This document shows, piece after piece, positions 18,272 through 26,182 of a stretch of 64,000 bases of DNA. Source of the DNA: Deltaproteobacteria bacterium (lineage in GTDB: Bacteria; Desulfobacterota; Syntrophobacteria; Syntrophobacterales; Syntrophobacteraceae). Under the pieces are notes generated by a model. That model worked only from the letters and a program-made list of their open reading frames with translations, made no database searches and was not told the DNA's origin. Both the position numbers and the translations under genes were made by a program. How positions within the stretch are numbered: the stretch's first letter is position 1; the number at the start of each line of letters is the position of its first letter. The stretch spans positions 1 to 64,000 of the forward strand of contig JAAYVE010000055.1 of NCBI GenBank assembly GCA_012517315.1, read 5' to 3'.

Positions 18272-18832
18272 TCAGACCCCCCCGCGTTTCCGACGACCGC
18301 GAACTCCGGCAGGAGACGCGGAGGTGGACTGCAACTCTCCCTTTTTCGGTGGCGCAACCAACCTCTGTTCACCTGCCAAATCCAAAAGGAGCGCCACTTC
18401 GTCGCACTCCGGAAACTTCGGGCAATGCAAGCAATCAGCCCAGATCTTTTGGGGAAAGATATGCTTGTCGACAATGCAAAAGCCCAGTCTCTCGAAGAAC
18501 CGGGCTTCGTAAGTGAGAGTGAACACCCGGGCAATCCCCAGTTCCCTCGCTTCCCCGATGCAGGCTTCCACGAGGCGCCGGCCAATTCCCCGTCCCTGAT
18601 GTTTTGTCAACACCGCCAGTGAACGAATTTCAGCCAAGTCTTCCCACATGACGTGCAGACCGCAGCAACCCACTACCTTACCTGACTCCTCATCCTCAGA
18701 CGCGAAGAAATCTCTAACATTTGTATAGAGTTCAATCAGAGAGCGGGGCAGCAGCTTGCCCTGTCGGGCAAACTCGGCAAGTATCTGATGAATAACGACC
18801 ACATCCCCCATTCTTGCCTTGCGGACCATCAT
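18272..18832 (-). CDS. GNAT N-acetyltransferase, ArgA-like
   Basis: The start is ATG 18832, with GATGAGG 6 nt upstream. The 186-residue protein has a GNAT acetyl-CoA site (RSLAVLTKHQGRGIGRRLVEAC). The order MVRKARMGDV, LLPRSLxELY, EDLAEIRSL and KIWADCLHCPKFPECDE matches the stand-alone N-acetylglutamate synthase-like enzymes found in deltaproteobacteria and related groups. The Cys pattern CLHCPKFPEC may bind metal. The C-terminal tail is very basic (RGRRKRGG). With argJ nearby, a role in the first step of arginine synthesis is reasonable but unproven. It follows the cysteine desulfurase gene on the same strand. Confidence 0.8.
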   Translation of the reverse strand: MMVRKARMGDVVVIHQILAEFARQGKLLPRSLIELYTNVRDFFASEDEESGKVVGCCGLHVMWEDLAEIRSLAVLTKHQGRGIGRRLVEACIGEARELGIARVFTLTYEARFFERLGFCIVDKHIFPQKIWADCLHCPKFPECDEVALLLDLAGEQRLVAPPKKGELQSTSASPAGVRGRRKRGGV

Positions 18833-18888
18833 GGAGAACCTCATCCTTTCCACCGGCAGATCCCCTTCGACTGGCCGGAGGTGCTCCA

Positions 18889-20043
18889 TCAACGGGGGGC
18901 TTGCCCTCTTCGAGAGAGCAAGCTCCCAAGGGAATCCAGGAAAGACCGCATCTCTTCAAGGCTGTTGGAAAAACCGGGCGACACGCGCACCGTGCCTTCA
19001 GGGAACGTCATCAACGTTCGATGGGCCAGGGGGGCGCAGTGCAGGCCGGGGCGGACAGCGATCTGAAACAGCTCGTCCAGGAGGTGCGCCACGCTTTCGG
19101 GATTCATCCCGGCGACATTAAACGAGACGGCTCCGGTACCCCGTTTTCCGGGCTTGTATACAGTAATGCCCGGCATCTCCTCCAAACCACCCTCAAGGAT
19201 CCGCGCCAGCTCGATTTCATGCCTGCACAGTTCCGACACTCCCCTGTCCGTGATGAAATCGATACCCGCAGCCAACCCGGCAATTCCCGGCAAATTCAGT
19301 GTTCCACTCTCATGGCGATCGGGAAAAAAGTCGGGCTGGGCATCCTCCTCGGAACGGCTTCCCGTTCCCCCATCCATGAGAGGAAGGACGTCCAGATCGG
19401 GCCGAATGTAAAGGATGCCCACACCCGGCGGACCGAGCAGCGCTTTGTGCCCGGAGCAAGCCATCATCCCGACGCCCCAGGCTTCCAGGTCCAGGGGTTG
19501 AATCCCCGCCGTTTGGGCTGCGTCCAGGAGCAGCGGAACCCCCTTGGCCCTGCATAGCTCAAGGACCGACGCGAGGGGCTGCAATGCCCCATTGACGTTG
19601 GAGGCGTGGTTCAGGACCATCAGTCGGGGAACCTTGGACAGTTCCTCCGCCAATGCCTCCAGATCGATCTCCCCGCGGGGATCACAGGGGACCGTGCGCA
19701 CCTGCACCCCGGCGAGGGATAGTCTGCGCAGGGGTCTCACGACAGCGTTGTGTTCCATGCCTGAAATGATCACCCCATCGCCGGGTCGCAACCAACCCTT
19801 CAAAACGATGTTGATACCCTCGGTGGCATTTTTTGTGAACACAATCCGTCGGGGGTCGGAAACCCCCAGGAGACGGGCAACCTTCACCCTGCAGGAAAAG
19901 ACTGCGGCGGACGCCTCCCGTGCCAAGCGATGACCGGCGCGGCCCGGGCTTCCGCCCAGTTCCTCCAGGGCCTGAACCATGGCCTCGCGGACACCCGCAG
20001 GTTTTGGAAACGTCGTCGCCGCATTGTCCAGGTAAAGAGTCAT
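18889..20043 (-). CDS. cysteine desulfurase-family PLP enzyme
   Basis: The 384-residue class V aminotransferase-fold protein starts MTLYLDNAATTFPKP. The PLP Lys is in ACSGHKALLGPPG, and a candidate persulfide Cys is in RPGLHCAPLAH near the C-terminus. The sequence type is that of the EF2568-like desulfurases, which in other genomes are often found with selenium-use genes. Here it lies 20 bp behind fdhD, and the window holds three candidate selenoproteins, so supply of S or Se to FdhD or selenium metabolism are both possible. The family is certain; the acceptor is inferred. Confidence 0.88.
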   Translation of the reverse strand: MTLYLDNAATTFPKPAGVREAMVQALEELGGSPGRAGHRLAREASAAVFSCRVKVARLLGVSDPRRIVFTKNATEGINIVLKGWLRPGDGVIISGMEHNAVVRPLRRLSLAGVQVRTVPCDPRGEIDLEALAEELSKVPRLMVLNHASNVNGALQPLASVLELCRAKGVPLLLDAAQTAGIQPLDLEAWGVGMMACSGHKALLGPPGVGILYIRPDLDVLPLMDGGTGSRSEEDAQPDFFPDRHESGTLNLPGIAGLAAGIDFITDRGVSELCRHEIELARILEGGLEEMPGITVYKPGKRGTGAVSFNVAGMNPESVAHLLDELFQIAVRPGLHCAPLAHRTLMTFPEGTVRVSPGFSNSLEEMRSFLDSLGSLLSRRGQAPR

Positions 20044-20062
20044 GACCCACCATAGATGACCG

Positions 20063-20920
20063 TCAAGCAAGCCGGCCTTGAGGAGAACAGCCCTGCCAGA
20101 TCCGCTCATGCCCGGCGTAAACCACGAAACGTCCCCCACGGGCATACCCCACAAGAGTGATTCCCAAAGACTCGGCCAGAGTGATGGCGAGGGTCGTCGC
20201 TGTGTTGCGACTGACCACAAGAGGCATTCCCACCTTGGCCAGCTTGATGAGCAGCTCCGACGTGAGCCTCCCCGTCGTGATGAGGAATTTGTCCGAAAGG
20301 GGAATTGCGTGCAGAAAGCAATGTCCCACGATCATGTCCACTGCATTGTGCCGCCCGATATCATCCCGGAAAAGCAACACTTTCTCCGGAGTAGCCAGAA
20401 CCGTGTTGTGGACTCCGTGTGTCCTGCGGTAGGTCTCGCTCAAACGGTTCAGTTCATCCACCCTGTCCAGTACCTGCGCGGGAGAGACAGAGAGGTCCGA
20501 CTCCACGGGCTTGCTCAGCAAAGCGTCGAGGGAATAGTAGAAGAGAGAACCCTTGCCGCATCCCGACGTGACCGTCCGCTTCTCCCACATTCGACCGATC
20601 AGGGAGAGATCTGCGGAAACCCGCACGTCAACCCTTCCCTGCTCCACATCCACGTCAAGTCCTTCCATGTCATTGAGCCCCCTGAGGAAACCCTCTGCAT
20701 GGAGAAATCCCGCCGCCAATTCATCCAGGTGATGCCCAGCGCAGAGAAGCGTCACCAGTTCTTTTCCGTTGACATAGAGCGTCAACGGTTTTTCCCTGAT
20801 AACCCATTCGCTCTTTTCGCAAATGAGTCCCTCCCTGTCATACCGGCGCACCAGGACCGGAGAAACCCGATGATCCCCGTCACCTTGTTCAAGTCCTTGA
20901 TTTTTCCAAGATTCCTTCAT
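20063..20920 (-). CDS. fdhD: FdhD, formate dehydrogenase accessory sulfurtransferase
   Basis: FdhD passes sulfur from a cysteine desulfurase to the molybdenum/tungsten bis-MGD cofactor of formate dehydrogenase. The 285-residue chain has EKPLTLYVNG, CAGHHLDELAAGFL, TSGCGKGS, DDIGRHNAVD and TTGRLTSELLIK, all standard. Only one Cys remains at the site that is CxxC in E. coli, a variant that I believe occurs in this group. ATG 20920 with AGGA upstream lies 13 bp after the Nudix stop; an upstream GTG (20971) would overlap. The cysteine desulfurase gene follows directly, which fits the known IscS-FdhD partnership. Confidence 0.93.
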   Translation of the reverse strand: MKESWKNQGLEQGDGDHRVSPVLVRRYDREGLICEKSEWVIREKPLTLYVNGKELVTLLCAGHHLDELAAGFLHAEGFLRGLNDMEGLDVDVEQGRVDVRVSADLSLIGRMWEKRTVTSGCGKGSLFYYSLDALLSKPVESDLSVSPAQVLDRVDELNRLSETYRRTHGVHNTVLATPEKVLLFRDDIGRHNAVDMIVGHCFLHAIPLSDKFLITTGRLTSELLIKLAKVGMPLVVSRNTATTLAITLAESLGITLVGYARGGRFVVYAGHERIWQGCSPQGRLA

Positions 20921-20933
20921 TAGTTCCTGCAGT

Positions 20934-21401
20934 TCACCGGGATTGGGACAATGAGGATGCCCTGTAATCACTTATGATCTCACCATGATCGAAAGCAAGC
21001 CGGTCAGGGATATCATCGAGGGGAAACAGGCCGATGTTTCTGGCATCGTCTGCGGCTTTGGGTTCACCGCGGCCGATGCCGGCAAAAACCACGCTCACCG
21101 TATGGTGCCTGGGGTCCCGGTCCGGTCGGGAATAAGCTCGAAACTGCTTGAGGGCCTCCACCTCAAGCCCTGTCTCCTCCTTGGCCTCCCGCAGTGCGGC
21201 AGATTCCAGGCTCTCCCCGTAATCCACGAAACCGCCGGGAAGAGCCCAGCCAAAAGGAGGGTTCTTGCGCTCGATGAGGACGATCCCCCTTCCGGGTACC
21301 ATTATGATGATATCCACGGTGAGAAACGGGTTCCGGTAGGTCTTCACCGGGCTGCCGCACTTGGGGCAATTGAGACTGGACCCAGCCTTTTCACCTTTCA
21401 T
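20934..21401 (-). CDS. Nudix hydrolase with N-terminal zinc ribbon-like segment
   Basis: The 155-residue protein has a full Nudix box ([20 protein letters not shown] and following ETGL), which binds Mg2+ and cleaves nucleoside diphosphate-linked compounds. The N-terminal part contains CPKCGSPV, half of a possible zinc site. The substrate cannot be read from the sequence; NADH, ADP-ribose and 8-oxo-dGTP hydrolases share the motif. It begins an apparent Nudix-fdhD-desulfurase run. GGAG precedes ATG 21401. Confidence 0.88.
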   Translation of the reverse strand: MKGEKAGSSLNCPKCGSPVKTYRNPFLTVDIIIMVPGRGIVLIERKNPPFGWALPGGFVDYGESLESAALREAKEETGLEVEALKQFRAYSRPDRDPRHHTVSVVFAGIGRGEPKAADDARNIGLFPLDDIPDRLAFDHGEIISDYRASSLSQSR

Positions 21402-21508
21402 ATCCTCTCCACCCCCTCATGGACATGACAACGGCAATCCACAACGGCAGCCGTCATCAAATACCTGAAAACGGATTACACCCGTTCGAAGGAAACTCCC
21501 CTCCCTCC

Positions 21509-22807
21509 TCATCCGGGCGATTTCTCTCTCAGAAGAAGATGCTCCAGAAGGAGTGCGAGGAATATTCCCACGACCAGGCCGTTGCTCAGAAAGACCCTCC
21601 ACGCCGCCGGCAGCGACGCCATGAACGCTTCGGGAAAGAAGCCCACTAGGGTGCCAATCATGAGAGGCACACCCACCACGAAATAATCCCTCCCCGAAAC
21701 CCCGTTTGTCGAAATGATGGAGAAAGCCGCCCCCACCTGAGCTCCCATGGCCACGCAAAGGGCCGCCCCCACTACGGGTTCGGGGACCATGGCCAACAAA
21801 GCGGCCAGTTTCGGGACAAAAGCCGCCAAGGCCAGAATCAAACCGCAGGAAAGGGTAGCGTAGCGGCTGGACACCCGGTTGGCAAGAACGACCCCGGGGC
21901 TGATGCTGTAGCTCACCATTCCGACGATACCAAACAACCCCGCGACAATGCCACCGATTCCGTTGAGGAGAATGCCTCTTTTGATGGAGGTTGGCAACCG
22001 CTGCTCTTCGGTGACCCGGGCAATCCCGTGGAGACTGCCCAGGCTGTTCACCAGCACCGCAAGGTAGGAAGCGGAAAAAGCGATCACGGCCGGCCAGTAG
22101 AATTGAGGAGCGGAAGGGACAAGGTTGCGCGGAGCCGACAACCAAGGCGCTTGAGCAAACCGGCTCCAGTGGATTGGAGCCAGGGCGGAATAGCACACTG
22201 TTCCCACGCCCATTCCCAGAAGCAGGGAGATGGTTTTCCAGAAGCTCCTCAGGCGATGGGAAAGAAAGGCGATGAGCAAGGTGAGGAAAAGACTGAAGAG
22301 AAAGACAAGGGGGGATCCACCGGATTCTGAGGGGTCCGCGCCTGCGGACACGGCCCGTGCCATGTGCGGGAGAAGGGAAAATGCGATGAGCATTAAGATG
22401 ACCCCCACCACGTTTGGCGTCGCTAATGGGATGATTCGCCCGAGCTGCCCTGTCCAAACCAGAACCACGAGGAGGACTCCCCCCACCATCGTTCCTCCCT
22501 GGATCACCGGCACACCGTAAGGAACGAGAACCGTGAAGGTGAGTAGAAGTGCAGTGGCAGGGCCGTCCAGAAGCGGATAGCGATGCCCGAAAAGACTCTG
22601 AAGGGCGGTAAGGACACCGGAGACCAGCAGAATCAGTTGGAAGAAGCGCACTTCCTCGGCCGGCTCCATTTGGAGAGCTCTTGAACAGAGATTCGATGCG
22701 ATGATGAGGGCGGGAAACATGATCATGGCCCACTGAAGCCCGTACAGTGCGGCGTGCCCCCATGGCGGCCGGTCATCCAGGCCGTAGATGAATTCGGGTG
22801 CCTTCAT
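21509..22807 (-). CDS. NCS2-family nucleobase permease (uracil/xanthine type)
   Basis: The 432-residue membrane protein has about 12-14 hydrophobic segments and the NCS2 order of motifs: LQWAMIMFPALI at the start, GHRYPLLDGPATALLL, and the late NSLGSLHGIARVT region at the place of the NAT signature. That signature is not typical, so uracil, xanthine, urate or another base cannot be chosen. Transport is likely proton-coupled. ATG 22807 follows an in-frame GTG. The gene lies next to prs, which makes PRPP for base salvage, a sensible functional neighbour. Confidence 0.83.
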   Translation of the reverse strand: MKAPEFIYGLDDRPPWGHAALYGLQWAMIMFPALIIASNLCSRALQMEPAEEVRFFQLILLVSGVLTALQSLFGHRYPLLDGPATALLLTFTVLVPYGVPVIQGGTMVGGVLLVVLVWTGQLGRIIPLATPNVVGVILMLIAFSLLPHMARAVSAGADPSESGGSPLVFLFSLFLTLLIAFLSHRLRSFWKTISLLLGMGVGTVCYSALAPIHWSRFAQAPWLSAPRNLVPSAPQFYWPAVIAFSASYLAVLVNSLGSLHGIARVTEEQRLPTSIKRGILLNGIGGIVAGLFGIVGMVSYSISPGVVLANRVSSRYATLSCGLILALAAFVPKLAALLAMVPEPVVGAALCVAMGAQVGAAFSIISTNGVSGRDYFVVGVPLMIGTLVGFFPEAFMASLPAAWRVFLSNGLVVGIFLALLLEHLLLREKSPG

Positions 22808-22900
22808 CACCGATAGAAACGCTTGGATTTTTCATCAAGGCATGCCGTCGTCTGACGGGTATGCAGCAGGAGATGGTTCGGTGGAATCCCCTTTACCTCC

Positions 22901-23854
22901 TTAGTGAAGGATCTCGAAAAGCGTGCTGATGGAATCTTCGTTATGGATGTTTCGGATCGCTGCCGAGAAGAGATGGCAGGAAGGGAGGCAGACAATCTTG
23001 GAACATTTGGCCGCCTCAGGGCGTAGCGGCAGGGTATCGGTCACCACCAGACTATTGAGCGGACTGCCTTCAATCCGCTCCATTGCAGGGCCGGAGAGAA
23101 CGGCATGGGTCACGCAGGCGTGGACATCCCTGGCGCCCTTGTCCAGGAGGCTCTTGGTCGCCTCGATTAAGGTCCCCGCCGTGTCCACCATGTCATCCAA
23201 TACGATGGCCGTCTTTCCTTCCACCTCGCCGATGATGTTGAGAGCTTCAGCCTGGTTCACGTCGGAGCGACGTTTGTCAATGAGGGCAAGACCCGCTTTG
23301 AGACGACGCGCATAAGCCCTCGCCCTGGGGACCCCTCCGGCGTCCGGCGACACGATGACCAGACCGTTGTTAAAGTTCTCCCGGATGTAAGGAAGCAAAA
23401 TGGGCGATGCGTAGAGATTGTCCACCGGAATGTCAAAAAAACCCTGAATCTGACCCGCATGAAGATCCATGGTCAGAATCCTGTGGGCTCCAGCCCTGGT
23501 GATGAGGTCCGCCACCAGGCGCGCCGTGATGGGAACCCGAGGTTTATTCTTCCGATCCTGCCTCGCATAACTGTAGTAGGGAATGACCGCCGTGATCCTC
23601 CAAGCCGAGGCCCTCTTGAGGGCGTCGATCATCACGAGGAGCTCCATGAGATGATCGTTCACGGGACTGGCACCGGACTGCACCAGGAAAACGTCGGCAC
23701 CCCGAACATTCTCCCCGATTTCAACACGCACTTCCCCATCGCTGAACCGGGTGACCAAAGCCCGCCCCAGATGCATTTCCAGATCTTCACAAATCTGTTC
23801 GGCCAGGGCCTTGTTGCTGTTACCGGCAAAAATCTTCATGCCATAAGTTGCCAT
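22901..23854 (-). CDS. prs: ribose-phosphate pyrophosphokinase
   Basis: The enzyme makes PRPP from ribose 5-phosphate and ATP for purine, pyrimidine, His and Trp synthesis. The 317-residue chain has KIFAGNSN, the flexible-loop segment YYSYARQDRK, the DLHAGQIQGFFDIPVDNL element and the PRPP loop VLDDMVDTAGT. ATG 23854 is preceded by GAGAGG; ATG 23839 (MKIFAGN) is an alternative that matches E. coli more closely. A promoter lies about 60 bp upstream. Length and motifs are normal for class I enzymes. Confidence 0.97.
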   Translation of the reverse strand: MATYGMKIFAGNSNKALAEQICEDLEMHLGRALVTRFSDGEVRVEIGENVRGADVFLVQSGASPVNDHLMELLVMIDALKRASAWRITAVIPYYSYARQDRKNKPRVPITARLVADLITRAGAHRILTMDLHAGQIQGFFDIPVDNLYASPILLPYIRENFNNGLVIVSPDAGGVPRARAYARRLKAGLALIDKRRSDVNQAEALNIIGEVEGKTAIVLDDMVDTAGTLIEATKSLLDKGARDVHACVTHAVLSGPAMERIEGSPLNSLVVTDTLPLRPEAAKCSKIVCLPSCHLFSAAIRNIHNEDSISTLFEILH

Positions 23855-23913
23855 GGACGCCCAACCTCTCACAACAGTTCTTTTTCCGGGGAATCCAAAG
23901 GAAAGAGGCCAAA

Positions 23914-23942
23914 TTCATATTACAGCCCATCGCAAATGGCAA
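23914..23942 (-). promoter_or_regulatory. promoter of prs
   Basis: Minus strand TTGCCA (23937-23942), 17 nt spacer, TATGAA (23914-23919). It sits in the only non-coding gap between the zinc ribbon gene and prs. Confidence 0.5.
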
Positions 23943-24021
23943 CCCTTTTTCGCTGGTTTTTCATCATGTTGGCGCTACGGGGGGTTCTGAATATCTACTT
24001 GAATTGTATGGTGAATGTGAC

Positions 24022-24768
24022 CTAAAGATCTTCCAGGTCTTCTTCATGAATGCAGTAAGCTTCGTGCCCGGGCCAATAGATGAAACGGTGGCAGTGAGGA
24101 CACTGATGAATCTTCTCATCGCGCTGCAGTTCGATGAACTTTTGGGGAGGGATGTTCAAGTGACACACCTTGCAGACACCGTTTTCCACTGGCGCAACGG
24201 CGATGCCTGCCTGTTTTTTCATGAGCGATTCCGACCGCCTCAAAATCTCCGGGTCAAGCCTGGCTCGTACCCTGGCCTGGATGGATTCGATCTTCTCCAG
24301 ACGGCTGTCCAATTTCTCCTTCTCGATCTCCAACGCCCGCTTGTCCTCTTCCAGTTTCTTCCTGCGCTGCTCGATCTCTGCCTCGGCAACCTTCAGTTCA
24401 TGACTCAGGGATTCGATTCGATCCATGAACTCCAGGGTGCCATCTTCCCTTCGACTCTTCTCCTTCTGTAACTCTTCGATTTCTTTCAATATCGCCTGGT
24501 ACTCCTTATTCGTCTTCACTTCTCCCATGCGCTGCTTGCTGCGCCTGATCTTGTTTTCCAGGTCCACGATTTCCTGTTCCAGCGAGCGGTGCATCTTCTT
24601 GGCATGTTCATACTCGGCTTTTCTGGAGCGATACTCTGCTTCAAACTCTTCGAATTCCTTCATGAGCTCCGCGATGCGCAGGGGAGTCTCCGCGCAGCTG
24701 CGTATCAAACGGGCTTTCTTGTCTTCCAGTATTTGAAACTGGATGAGGCATTTGAGCTGTTCAACCAA
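24022..24768 (-). CDS. coiled-coil protein with C4-type zinc ribbon
   Basis: The 248-residue protein is a long, highly charged coiled coil (about 10-190) followed by a zinc ribbon with CKVC and CPHC pairs (about 198-224). It belongs to the widespread COG1579-type family, whose role is unsettled; nucleic-acid or ribosome-associated functions have been proposed. TTG 24768 is chosen because GGGAGG lies 6 nt upstream. It follows the nif3-like gene, a pairing seen in many bacteria. Confidence 0.85.
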   Translation of the reverse strand: MVEQLKCLIQFQILEDKKARLIRSCAETPLRIAELMKEFEEFEAEYRSRKAEYEHAKKMHRSLEQEIVDLENKIRRSKQRMGEVKTNKEYQAILKEIEELQKEKSRREDGTLEFMDRIESLSHELKVAEAEIEQRRKKLEEDKRALEIEKEKLDSRLEKIESIQARVRARLDPEILRRSESLMKKQAGIAVAPVENGVCKVCHLNIPPQKFIELQRDEKIHQCPHCHRFIYWPGHEAYCIHEEDLEDL

Positions 24769-24837
24769 TGCAATCCTCCCGAAAGGTTCTTAAAGGGATC
24801 TCTCCGCAAAACCCGCGTAAATTCCGTTCCCGGCAAT

Positions 24838-25674
24838 TCACCCTTTTCCGACCGCCAGACTTCTGTAAACCCAGAACGGGTCACACTCTGCCTTTGCCGT
24901 GAATACCCTGAGATCAGGTGAACGCCTCTCAGCCTTCGAGCGCAAGTAGTCTGCCAATGGGGCCACCACAATCCTTTCGGAGGCAAAGTGGCCCACATCG
25001 ATGAGACTGAGCCCCCCTTCCGCAGCACGCTGTGCCTCGTGGTACTTCACATCTCCAGTGAGATACACGTCGCAACCCGCCGCGATGACCGATTCCATTA
25101 GTCCGGCCCCGCTGCCAGTGCACAGGGCGACTTTGTGGACCTGGCCGGCCGGGTCTCCCACCACCCTTACATCTCTTGTCCCGAGGAGTCCCGTCACTTT
25201 TTCCACCAACTGCTCGAGACGCATCGCTTGTTCGAGGCGGCCTATACGTCCCATTCCCCCGTACAGCGGCTCGCCCTGCCACTGGGGACTCACATGCAGG
25301 GGCTCCAGGGACCCCAGGGAAAGAAGACCTGCCAAAATGTCGTTGGTCCCCCCCTTCGCTGCGTCGAGACTGGTGTGGGCCGCAATGACATGAAGTCCCT
25401 GTCGAACTACCCTCAGGACGAGGCCGCCAGGGAACTCGTCCTCCCGCAGCGCCTTGAGGGGATGCAAAATGAGCGGGTGATGCGTCACCAGGCAGTCGCA
25501 CCGGCGGGCCTCCGCCTCGGCGATGGTCCCGGAGTTGGGATCGAGAGCCACCAGGACACGGTCAACGGCGGCAGCGGGATCACCCACCTGAAGGCCGCAC
25601 CGGTCCCATTGCTCCGCATATCTGAACGGGGCATACTGGTCCAGCCACTCGAGGATATCTTCCACGCAGGTCAC
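24838..25674 (-). CDS. Nif3-like dinuclear metal center protein
   Basis: The product from GTG 25674 (GGGGG upstream) is 278 residues. Metal-binding motifs of the NIF3/YbgI family are clear: VTHHPLI (two His), AAHTSLDAA and, near the C-terminus, GHFASER. Residues DxCGLQVGD at the start are typical. Members are annotated as GTP cyclohydrolase I type 2 homologs, but their true substrate is unsettled. The reading frame is open further upstream through a perfect palindrome at 25691-25724, but that part looks non-coding. The zinc ribbon gene follows. Confidence 0.88.
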   Translation of the reverse strand: MTCVEDILEWLDQYAPFRYAEQWDRCGLQVGDPAAAVDRVLVALDPNSGTIAEAEARRCDCLVTHHPLILHPLKALREDEFPGGLVLRVVRQGLHVIAAHTSLDAAKGGTNDILAGLLSLGSLEPLHVSPQWQGEPLYGGMGRIGRLEQAMRLEQLVEKVTGLLGTRDVRVVGDPAGQVHKVALCTGSGAGLMESVIAAGCDVYLTGDVKYHEAQRAAEGGLSLIDVGHFASERIVVAPLADYLRSKAERRSPDLRVFTAKAECDPFWVYRSLAVGKG

Positions 25675-25690
25675 GAGCGGCCCCCACAAG

Positions 25691-25724
25691 AAAAGGGGGT
25701 GTTCCTGCAGGAACACCCCCTTTT
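25691..25724 (-). terminator. intrinsic terminator downstream of tRNA(CAU)
   Basis: A perfect 34-nt palindrome (AAAAGGGGGTGTTCC, TGCA, then its complement). On the minus strand it ends in TTTTCTT. It should stop the tRNA transcript and would also reduce readthrough into the nif3-like gene, whose start is only 16 bp beyond. Confidence 0.75.
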
Positions 25725-25862
25725 GGCCTGGATGGTGCGATAAGGCATATGGGAATATGTACGCCCCGTCCTCACGGGACCGGGGTTCTCCCTCAATCGG
25801 CGCATTGTCCCTGAACCGTCCAATTGGAAACTCCCAGTATGCATTTGCCCACCGGTAGCAAA

Positions 25863-25938
25863 TGGTGGGCCCACCTGGCCTCGAACCAGGGACCGACCGG
25901 TTATGAGCCGGTGGCTCTACCAACTGAGCTATGGGCCC
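25863..25938 (-). tRNA. tRNA with anticodon CAU (Ile2 or elongator Met)
   Basis: The 76-nt cloverleaf on the minus strand has a GGGCCCA/TGGGCCC acceptor stem, D arm GCTC/GAGC, anticodon stem ACCGG/CCGGT with loop CTCATAA, T arm CCTGG-TTCGAGG-CCAGG, and an encoded CCA. CAU occurs in initiator Met, elongator Met and lysidine-modified Ile2. C4-G69, C5-G68 and C6-G67 in the acceptor stem, as well as GGCTCATAACC, resemble tRNA-Ile2 (TilS substrate). The amino acid is therefore left open, with Ile2 favoured. Confidence 0.92.
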
Positions 25939-25963
25939 CCATCTTTTTCAGCATAGAATTAGA

Positions 25964-25993
25964 TCTATAATGAGCCATTCAAAACCATGTCAA
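25964..25993 (-). promoter_or_regulatory. promoter of tRNA(CAU)
   Basis: Minus strand perfect -35 TTGACA (25988-25993), 18 nt spacer, TATAGA (25964-25969), about 25 bp before the mature tRNA 5' end. Confidence 0.75.
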
Positions 25994-26152
25994 GACAAAA
26001 TCCGCACACCTGCCTCAAGAGTTTTCGGAGGGTCATTGTCCAAGCGTCCCCGTCACGGGCAACTGCCTCCGTGCAAATTCCGCACGCAATCTGCGGCTTC
26101 CAATCGGCGAACGGCTCACAGGCCCTCTCTCCACGCCTCCAGTCCAGCGCAA

Positions 26153-26170
26153 CTCTCTCGCACGAGAGAG
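26153..26170 (-). terminator. possible terminator stem after rpoD
   Basis: CTCTCTC (26153-26159) and GAGAGAG (26164-26170) form a 7-bp stem with loop GCAC, 12 bp past the rpoD stop. There is no T-tract, so Rho-independent function is doubtful. Confidence 0.35.
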
Positions 26171-26182
26171 ACCCTTAGGCCG

